This document shows, piece after piece, positions 56,701-64,000 of a stretch of DNA of 64,000 nt (position 1 is the stretch's first letter; each line of letters starts with the position of its first letter). Source of the stretch: Cyclina sinensis (lineage: Eukaryota; Mollusca; Bivalvia; Venerida; Veneridae). The stretch lies in NCBI GenBank assembly GCA_012932295.1, contig JAAONU010000014.1:41524770-41588769 (forward strand), written 5' to 3'. The notes beneath the pieces are model-generated. The model ran no database searches, was not told where the DNA came from, and was given only the letters and a program-made list of their open reading frames with translations. A program made the position numbers and the translations under genes.

Positions 56701-59700
56701 CATCTGTCTGTCCATCTGGCATCTGTTCAAATCTTCTTTTGGAAAACTGCTGGGCTGAATTTGCTGAAACGTCACAGGAATGTTCCTCAGATGGTTCTCA
56801 TTCATATTTATTCAAAGAACTCCATTCCAGGCAGAACTCTGGTTGCCATGGCAACAAATAGGAAAAACTCTAAAAATCTTCTTGTAAGAAACCACAAGTC
56901 TAGAGCTTAGATATTTTGTATGCAGCATTTTCAAGATGACCTCTACCAAGTTTCTTCAAATCATGAACCCAGGGTTTATATAGGCCCTGCCCAGGGGGTC
57001 ACTTGATTTTACATATACTTATGTAAAAATCTTCTTGCCAGAAACCACAAAGCTTAGCATTTAAATATGTGTTGTATAGAATTGTCTAGTGGATCTCTGC
57101 CAAGTTTCTTCAAATCATGACCCAAGGGTCAATATTGCCCCTATCCAGGGGTCACTTGATTTTACATGGACATTATATAGGGGAATCTTAAAAAATGTTC
57201 TTGTCCAAAACCACAGGGCATACAGCTTAGATATTGGTATATAGGTTCGTCTAGTGGACCTCTACCAAGATTGCTCAAACTATACTCATGCAGACTAAAT
57301 TGGCCTGGCTCCAGGGTCACTAGGTTTCACAAAGACATGTAAAGGAAACACTTTTAAATAATCTTGGTCTGGAGTTTTAATATTTTGTTTGTAGCATTGT
57401 TTAGTCGAAGTCTACCTAGATTGTTCAAATTATGCCAAGGGGTCAAAGTTGGCCCCACCCCAGGGTCACCTGGTTTTATATAGACATATATAGGAAAACT
57501 TTTAAAAATCTTCTACTCTAAAAGCACTTGACACAGAGTTTTGTAATTTGGTGTGAGGCATCCTCTTGTGGACCTCTACCAAGATTGTTAATATTATGTC
57601 CAAGGGGTCAATTTATTTTTATATATTTTTTTAACAGAAACCGTAAGGGTGAGACTTTTGAAATTTGATGCGTATCATTATTAAGTAGACCCTCTACCAA
57701 GTTTGTTCAAATTATGTACCTGGGGTTACTTTTGGTCCTGACATAGGGTCACATTTTTTACATAGAAATATAGAGAAAAATCTTTAAAATTCTTCTTCTC
57801 TGAAGCCATAAGACCCAGAGTTCTGAAATTTTGCATGAAACCTTGTTTTATGTAGTATTATATAGTGGATAAATTATGTCCATTAGGTGATAATTGGCCT
57901 TGCCTCAGGTTTCTCTTTGTATAAAATATAAGTTCTTTGAAAATCTTCGCTTCAGAACCTTTCATTTTGTTTCTGATGTTTCCTCAACAGCTGACCCATG
58001 GCTATAGTACTTAGGTGAGCAACCCAGGGCCATCATGGCCCCCTTGTCTATAAGTTATAATTACTTGCATTACAATTAATAAAAATGGCTTTTTTTACCC
58101 TGTTTCTAAGTCTGATTGTCACTTGAATTTTAAAGGGTAAATTGCTTTGATCTGAAATGTGTTAGCCTTTATGTACTACTAATTGTTAGGTTATAGTGTT
58201 TCGATAGCGTCTCATTTTCCTTGGAACAGATTGAGTTTGAAGAGAAGGAGAGAGCCATACAGCAGAAGGTGGATGAATTGAGAGACACCAAAACTAAACT
58301 GGAACAGAACGAGAAAATAAAAAGAGGAATGATGGTAAATATAACTGTCACAAGAGCAACTATGTAGTCAATTATTGTGATAGATAATTGTAGTCAGCAT
58401 CATTCGGTTGTCAGTGTTTCAAGCTATTGATACACATATAAATTATAAATTCAAGGGATAATACTGATAACATTTTAACTCCTTAAATTGAAATAATGAA
58501 GGTGATAGAACCTTTAAGCTTTAACCCCTTAGAGTGGTTTGATCAAATTAATTGATGGGCAAGTCTATTTTAATGATCACTTGGAACTTTGCACATAGTG
58601 ATTACATTGTACTTCAATCAATCTGTCCATGTATACATTGTGTTCATTCTGTATCTCTGCCAGAATTATAGGATTGACACAAAATTAAATGTTTGTCACA
58701 CTAAGGCAATATATTGCAAACAAGACCTAAGTTTTTAGATATACTGCCAACCATTATGTTTGTAATTCTGTGTAACATCAAAGGGTTTTAAAATAACTTG
58801 GCACAGATGTTTATCATACAGCTGCAATTGTTGTACAATTGTCTGTACTACCAAATATCCTAGAGTACTGTCTTCCTACTTGTTTATATTAGTGTTTGCT
58901 CTTTAGCTGGTATCTGACTGGATTTTTAAATGACTTTGGTCAGTGTGTTGCAGACTGACCATCTTTATATCTGTCTGTTTGTCTGTACCAACAAATAATA
59001 TAGAATATTATATTTAGAATAATAACCCATCTGTATGTTTGTCACTGGTTTGGCACTTTAGTCAGCAATTAAGATGGATGTGTAGATGGAGTTGCTTTGC
59101 TTACTACAAACAAGGCAGACCCATCACTCCCATGGTTTTCACAGGTTTGTCATCATTTTACTTCAATAATGCTTCAAGCTGGACAGCTGTTTTAGGAATT
59201 TTAAAGATAAGGGTTAGTTAACTTTGTATGAAATTTCTGCAGGGAGACAACTCAGAGAAGATGAAGGAAATAAACAAGAAATTGAGTGCTATAGAAGCAT
59301 CAGGTGGACGGCTGGACCAAATCAAGAGAGAACTGAAAAGACATGTAAGTTTTTTACGGTCTTTGAATACATCTTTTGACGGTCTTTGAATACATCCTTT
59401 GACGGTCTTTGAATACATCCTTTGATGGTCTTTGAATACATCCTTTGACGGTCTTTGAATACATCTTCCTTTGCACTGATGCTTTAATGGCCCAAGAAAT
59501 AATGAAACAATTTTAACACAGCAGTTGTAATAGGGTCCAATGGCGTATTATAAATTAACGTATTAGTCCCTGAGGGTCGAGTGGGTACGGGGAGAGTCCA
59601 AATCAACAGTAGACAAGTTACGGTTTCATACTTCTATTATCGTGTAGCAAGTTACTCTGAAACAAGTATAACAAATACTCAATACATGGTAAGACAAGGT

Positions 59701-62700
59701 TAAAACAATACATTATCATGGTCAGCATTAATAAATGATCACATACAATATATAATAAATATGTTATCTAGTGGCCAACATCTAGTTACACAGAAATACT
59801 AATTACGCAGTAGTACTTCAACATGATTACTACATAAATTATATACTTTTGGTTATCACTTAAGTTTTAACATAAAATCATAACATGACACATTACACAG
59901 AACTTACCATCTATGGGATGAGTACTGTTCATACAAAGGTCAACACACCACTCTCCTCCAAGTTTGCACACCAGTGACTGTTAGCTGTAAGGTTAAATAT
60001 TAATGGTGAATAACAGAAAGAAATGTGATTTAGTGACACCAGTCAAGTCTTAGTGTATTCTGAAACTCATCTAGATTATAGGATCCTAGATTATAGGACT
60101 TACAATACTTAATTTAGTAGAATTTAAGATAAAAGAATTACAATAATGCAATCCTTCAATTTACAAGGTAGTGCTTACAGACAGTCAGGATGAATACATA
60201 CCAAGCTAAACATCATTCTTGACCACCAAACAAAACCAAACAAAACACATCTTCTCCACAAAGAACAAAGACTAGCACTGGCTACTCAGTGCTTTCTTAC
60301 ACAACACCTGATATACAAATACCTGTAAATCATTCACCCATGAGCCAACCAGGTAATACCTTAGAACACTGACCAGATAACCAATCAATTCAAAGTTAAG
60401 ATAAAATCAGAATAAGATAAGACAGATTATCTCCCTTTGTAAACATGAAATTGCAACAATACTGGAGAAGTTGTCTCCCTTAGACTATATCTAAAATTAG
60501 ACCCTGTTACACAGTTATCATGTGAGAATGTAAGTTTGGGAAAACTAGTCTTCCTTTGGGTTTATTTATTCAGACTGCTGAATAATGAACTGTTACTGTT
60601 AAGGTACTAGGTTTGTGTTGTGATACATACTTGTCCATTTGCAACATTGACTTGAGAAAAGTTTTGCACTTTTAGAATTAATTTCCAAAAATATGTTTTT
60701 GTAAAATGCTACTCTTCAAATTGGAAATAGACAAAAAAGTTTACGTATTTTATAGCCTGTTAGTCATCTTTTTAGATGTTTCAGTTTTTGTGTCACCCTT
60801 TCGAAGAAATGGGGATACATAGGGATCGCTTTGTCTGTCATGAAAACTTAACTTTGGCTGTAACTTTGCTGTTTCTTAACATTTCTTAATCATACTTTCA
60901 AATTATATTGCTTACGATAACAGGGTCATGATTATACCAAAATCTTTAGGTCAGGGTCACATTTGACAGAGTTATGCCCCTTTTTGTACTTGGATTTTGT
61001 CACGAAAACTAAACATTGGCTATAACCATGCTATTTCTTAATATTTCTTCATCAGACTTTCCAATTGTAATGCTTACAGTTGTGTCGCTTAAGACATAGG
61101 GATCCCTTTGTTTGTCTGTCTGTCAGTCCGTCTGTCACGATAACTTAACGTTTGCTATAACTTTGCCATTTCTTAACATTTCTCCATTAAACTTTTAAAT
61201 ATATATTAGTTATGACAACAGGGTCGTGATGATGCAAAAAAAATTTAGGTCAAGATCACATTTATTGGAGTTATGCCCCTTTTTGTACTTGGACTAGCAT
61301 GCTGTCTTTTCCAGCAGGCTCTTGTTTACCTTTTTAGTTATTCTGACAAAGTATCCAAGGGCAACACAAGTGGTCAACTGAACACCCATCTAGTTATAAC
61401 ATCACATACTTAAGTGAACTTTTTTGCAGTTTTATGCCTTTGGAAGAAAGTTGAAATAAAACAATATGGACATATGATTTCATTACTTTTTAAATGTTCA
61501 GAAACTGTTTTGCTGTCTGTCTGTTGGCATCATTCTCAGGCATATTGTTTTATTAATGTGTTAAGAACTGTATGCCTGTTTCCTGGGCTCTTTTCACTAT
61601 TTTGTTGAGTGATTCAAAAAGATGAATAAGAATTCCTTCCTGCCATTTCTTGACTCAGATGATACAATATGTAAGAAATTTATTCAGTTTGATATACTGG
61701 TATATATTTCAGGAGCATGATCTTCAGACACAGGAGTCATCCCTTAACACTGATGAACTCAAACAGGAGATTACTGACCTGTCAAAAGAGAAATCTTCAA
61801 TGGAGGCTAAAATTAGTGAACTGAAGTAAGATTTACACTTTGAAATGAAATGAAAATACACACAATCTCAGACATTATTTTTTACCTTGTAAATCCCCAT
61901 GTTACAATACTCAAAGGATAGGAAGCAATTTTTTGCACCAATGGAAACATCTCATGAGACATCCATTACAACCATTTGGGAGAGATTTCACTTCAGTATT
62001 GTCTAGGCTATGTGCAGAATACCAAAAAAACATTGCACCATGGCAGCCTGTGTATTGCTGTAGGGTTAAAAGATAGGATTAGAGATACTGTCATTGAACT
62101 ATTAACTTGATTTTTATACAGTTATTTAACACTTAGTTATGAAAGTCATACATAAGAAACAGTAAGTTTTTTTTTCAGTTCGGAGATGAACAGGCTACAT
62201 CTACAATCAAGTGCTCAGGCTGAGTTAGATATGCTGAAGAAAGATAAGGCAGCCAAAGAAGAACAAGTCAGAAGGCTGTAAGTTGTTTGTGCATCTGAAA
62301 GATACAAGAATCAAAATGAACCTGAAAATTTGAAAATATTCAATTTGTACTGATGTAAATCCCTAGAAAAACAATTAGTTCACTTTAATATATTCATGGA
62401 GGAAAAAGTTTACTTCCACTTTGTAAAATTGAATAAAATTGTTTATGACGGTCAGTCATATACAAGATTTATGATTATACTGAAAGGTATTTTTTTATTT
62501 ATATATCTGTAAAAGAGAAATGTCTTTGTGCAGAAATCATATAAATAAGAACTAACAATCACTGTGGTTTCGGCATTTATCTTCACTGTGATTATCTTGA
62601 TCATTTTGAACACTAGTGTAACTTAAATTTCCTTTTTTATTCCCTTTAAAATCTGTTTCCATTTACCATGTACATGTACATGTATCACTTGGTTCACTCT

Positions 62701-62792
62701 TTCAGGAAAGCAAAGCATGAGGACACATTGAAATACCTTCTGGCCCATGAACCAAGTAGAAACAGCCGGGATGAACTAGAGGACTATATTAG
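47800..62792 (+). CDS. RAD50: DNA double-strand-break repair ATPase RAD50, N-terminal 19 coding exons (partial)
   Basis: SMC-like ATPase of the MRE11-RAD50-NBS1 complex, which tethers and processes DNA ends in the nucleus. Exons: 47800-47928, 48210-48296, 48713-48814, 49275-49379, 49690-49763, 50057-50162, 50610-50677, 51221-51310, 52698-52758, 53526-53603, 54342-54418, 55518-55619, 55975-56044, 56516-56613, 58230-58334, 59243-59344, 61713-61825, 62179-62277, 62706-62792. All have GT-AG borders and consistent phases except exon 7 (one base short). Exon 1 begins [16 protein letters not shown] and contains Walker A GPNGTGKT. Exons 5-6 hold the Q-loop [13 protein letters not shown]. Exons 7-19 are charged coiled coil. 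About 584 codons are visible of roughly 1,300 expected; the zinc hook, Walker B and C-terminus lie past the window. An acceptor-like TATTTCAACAG at about 47744 hints at an upstream noncoding exon. Confidence 0.95.
50215..50400. repeat. GGTCTGTCTGT-like degenerate repeat in RAD50 intron 6
   Basis: The phrases TGGTCTGTC, TTGGTCTGG and TATCTGTTGG recur every 15-20 bp. Simple-sequence expansion within the intron. Confidence 0.7.
50610..50677 (+). CDS. RAD50: RAD50 exon 7 with apparent 1-nt deletion
   Basis: Exons 6 and 8 demand a phase-0, 69-nt exon; this one has 68. It reads DEKLKYTEM, then shifts: the expected continuation ending [12 protein letters not shown] is in the next frame, and the current frame hits TGA at about 50649. 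The loss falls near 50636-50637 (GAAATGAAGTACAG), consistent with one missing G. Splice sites are intact. Either a base-call/assembly error or a genuine null allele. Confidence 0.8.
52180..52640. repeat. Dispersed repeat with about three tandem units in RAD50 intron 8
   Basis: Starts TATGCTTCCGGAGGGAGGCAT. Units contain GGCCATAACTTCCTTATTAG, GTGGATTTACTTCATACTTGG, ACACAACACC and TATTTGACCTTGAC, at roughly 125-165 bp spacing. The tail is AAAGGTCAAAGCACCACTTTCGGGGGG. Confidence 0.65.
56145..56315 (+). mobile_element. Degenerate tRNA-derived SINE in RAD50 intron 13
   Basis: GGTCAAGGGTGATTCTCC...CTGGAGGTTATGGGCTTGAATCC (B-box-like) is followed by CAACCAGGGGTGACAGCCTCCAGTGACTTTC. These phrases parallel the family-2 copy at 33.8 kb (ACCAGGGGTTAGTGTCTCCAG). 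Confidence 0.5.
56639..58048 (+). repeat. AGCTCACC/GGTGAGC dispersed repeat, copy 6, in RAD50 intron 14
   Basis: Starts TTTTTAGATCACCTGAGCAAG and GTCAGGGTGAGCTTCTGTGATC. Six to seven diverged units of about 180 bp (TAGTGGACCTCTACCAAG, TTGTTCAAATTATG, GGGGTCACTTG) follow. It ends TAGTACTTAGGTGAGCAACCCA then GGGCCATCATGGCCCCCTTGT. It is the best-preserved copy of the 3' hairpin and is sense to RAD50. Confidence 0.7.
59356..59470. repeat. 23-bp minisatellite in RAD50 intron 16
   Basis: About five copies of GACGGTCTTTGAATACATCC-TTT with one or two changes each. Confidence 0.9.
59526..60511. mobile_element. 986-bp insertion with TGTAAYAGGGTCYAAT ends (solo LTR or DNA element)
   Basis: The left end TGTAATAGGGTCCAAT and right end ATTAGACCCTGTTACA are near-perfect 16-bp inverted ends. 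CAGT flanks both sides (59522-59525, 60512-60515). The TG...CA termini and 4-bp flank fit a solo LTR, while the long inverted ends also allow a non-autonomous DNA element. No coding inside. Lies in RAD50 intron 16. Confidence 0.65.
60786..61326 (+). repeat. Dispersed repeat in RAD50 intron 16
   Basis: Two units, each with ATAGGGATCSCTTTGTCTGTC, AACTTAACTTTGGCTRTAAC and ATGCCCCTTTTTGTACTTGG. It ends TTTTCCAGCAGGCTCTTGTTTA. Its 5' part resembles the repeat starting at 4322. Confidence 0.6.
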
Positions 62793-62987
62793 GTAAACAA
62801 AATCCATTTAATTACTAACCCATGACAGAAAGGTTGTTTGTGGTCCTTTTAAATATAACACATTACCTTTCTGCACTGGGGTGTCCATTTGTTCAGTATT
62901 ATTGTACCCTTGCAAACAAAGTTTGATGAGGTATACTGGAATCACCAAGTCAGTCAGTTGTTCTGTCTGTCACATTTGATATGTAAA

Positions 62988-63899
62988 CAGGGTTTCCACT
63001 GGCCAATTTTATTTTTCCGCCAATGGGGAGGGTTCCGGGAGGGAGCTCCCGGCCGTCGAAAATTTTTCAATTTCTCATTTTTAAAGACTGAATTTACAAC
63101 ATATCTAGAGCTTCAACTCTTATGAATATTTTATGGCATTAAAGCATTTTAAAATGATAAATCTAATATTTTTCTGACCTTAATTTTCTAAAATCTACAT
63201 ACATCATATCAACAAATTACAATTGATTTATCATTATCAGGGCTCACACTGGCTTAAAAAATAATAGCCAATATTCTAAATTAAAAAAAAATGATAGCCA
63301 AAAGTTCAGATATATTGATACCTCCACTGTTTTCTTAGATCTACATAAAACCATGGCTTTAATTAGCGTATAGAAATTAAACTTGCAGACATTCACAGAA
63401 TGCAGCCCTTTTTTCTGAATCACTTACTGAAAAATGGCATCATCACCAATGTACTTATATTTTTTTGTCTTTGTACTAAAATTTGATTTGATTTTTAAAC
63501 AGAACATTGCTTCTTTTCGTTTTAAATAATTATAAAATGCAGACATATACATAATTTTGGTTGTTCTATATTAAATTGTGTGGGAGTAAATACTTTTTAA
63601 TTATTTTAACATTGCTTTCCACTGGCGATGTAATCAAGCAGCCTAAAACAAATTTCAAAATTTGCAATTTCGGCGAGTAATTCTCCCAACATGTGACCGT
63701 CGACAATAAGGTCAAATTGACATGTAATCGCGCTGGCAGTAACACTTTTCACAACTTTCATCTGGATTTATCAATCAGCAATCAAATAGGGCATTTTTTT
63801 AAATATATATCGGAAAAATAATTTTTTATGCTTTTTTTTCGCCACTTCCAAATATTTTTTCGCCATTTGTGAAATTGGCGAATTGCAGTGGAAACCCTG
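62988..63899. mobile_element. 912-bp hAT-like non-autonomous element in RAD50 intron 19
   Basis: Perfect 14-bp inverted ends CAGGGTTTCCACTG ... CAGTGGAAACCCTG, flanked by TGTAAA (62982-62987 and 63900-63905). The CAGGG/CCCTG termini are typical of hAT elements, though those usually show 8-bp duplications; here only 6 match. Both halves carry GCCAATTT/AAATTGGCG. No transposase. Confidence 0.75.
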
Positions 63900-64000
63900 T
63901 GTAAAGTTTGTGTTGTGAATTAGTCTTTCAGTTTTCAGTGGAGAAAAGTCAAACCTGGTACATGTTTTTTTTTTTAACGAAGGGTAGATTCATTCCAGAG

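Overview
The window is eukaryotic and most likely from a bivalve mollusc. It is AT-rich and intron-rich, and much of it is repeat. The repeats include tRNA-derived SINEs with a shared 'TTCGGATGAGACGTTAAACC' block, arrays built of 'GACCTTTGACCT'-type phrases, and elements ending in GGGCCATCATGGCCC-CTTGT. This assignment rests on recognising repeat style and on the protein matches; no search was run.

Layout. 1-21.4 kb holds no confidently coding gene. It contains SINEs, a possible NRF1/YY1-type promoter near 1.4 kb, a 98-bp MITE with a 9-bp target duplication, several copies of a repeat superfamily with AGCTCACC...GGTGAGC ends, and two arrays with a period near 145 bp. 21.8-23.4 kb is an intronless LRR-Ig transmembrane receptor gene with one frameshift in its threonine stalk. 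23.92-31.14 kb is an almost complete Ngaro-like tyrosine-recombinase retrotransposon (Gag, RT-RNase H, YR, SGNH hydrolase) with split direct repeats A1...B1-A2...B2, inserted into a 48-bp minisatellite.

36.15-42.33 kb is a DD34D mariner whose transposase contains a 155-bp GT-AG intron and is split by a 4.3-kb TIR-flanked insertion. Next come a decayed LINE (42.4-43.7 kb), a 1.7-kb long-TIR element (44.2-45.9 kb) that has engulfed the 3' end of a second LINE, and an 831-bp fold-back element (46.7-47.6 kb). From 47.8 kb to beyond the right edge runs the DNA-repair gene RAD50. Nineteen coding exons are visible, about 584 codons, from the Walker A N-terminus into the first coiled coil. Exon 7 has an apparent one-base deletion.

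Two identical 22-bp palindromes, 12 kb apart, are each bounded by a different perfect 7-bp direct repeat. They look like transposon insertions reduced to almost nothing but the ends.

The host genes (LRR-Ig receptor, RAD50) are unrelated in function. The other recognisable coding sequences belong to transposable elements.
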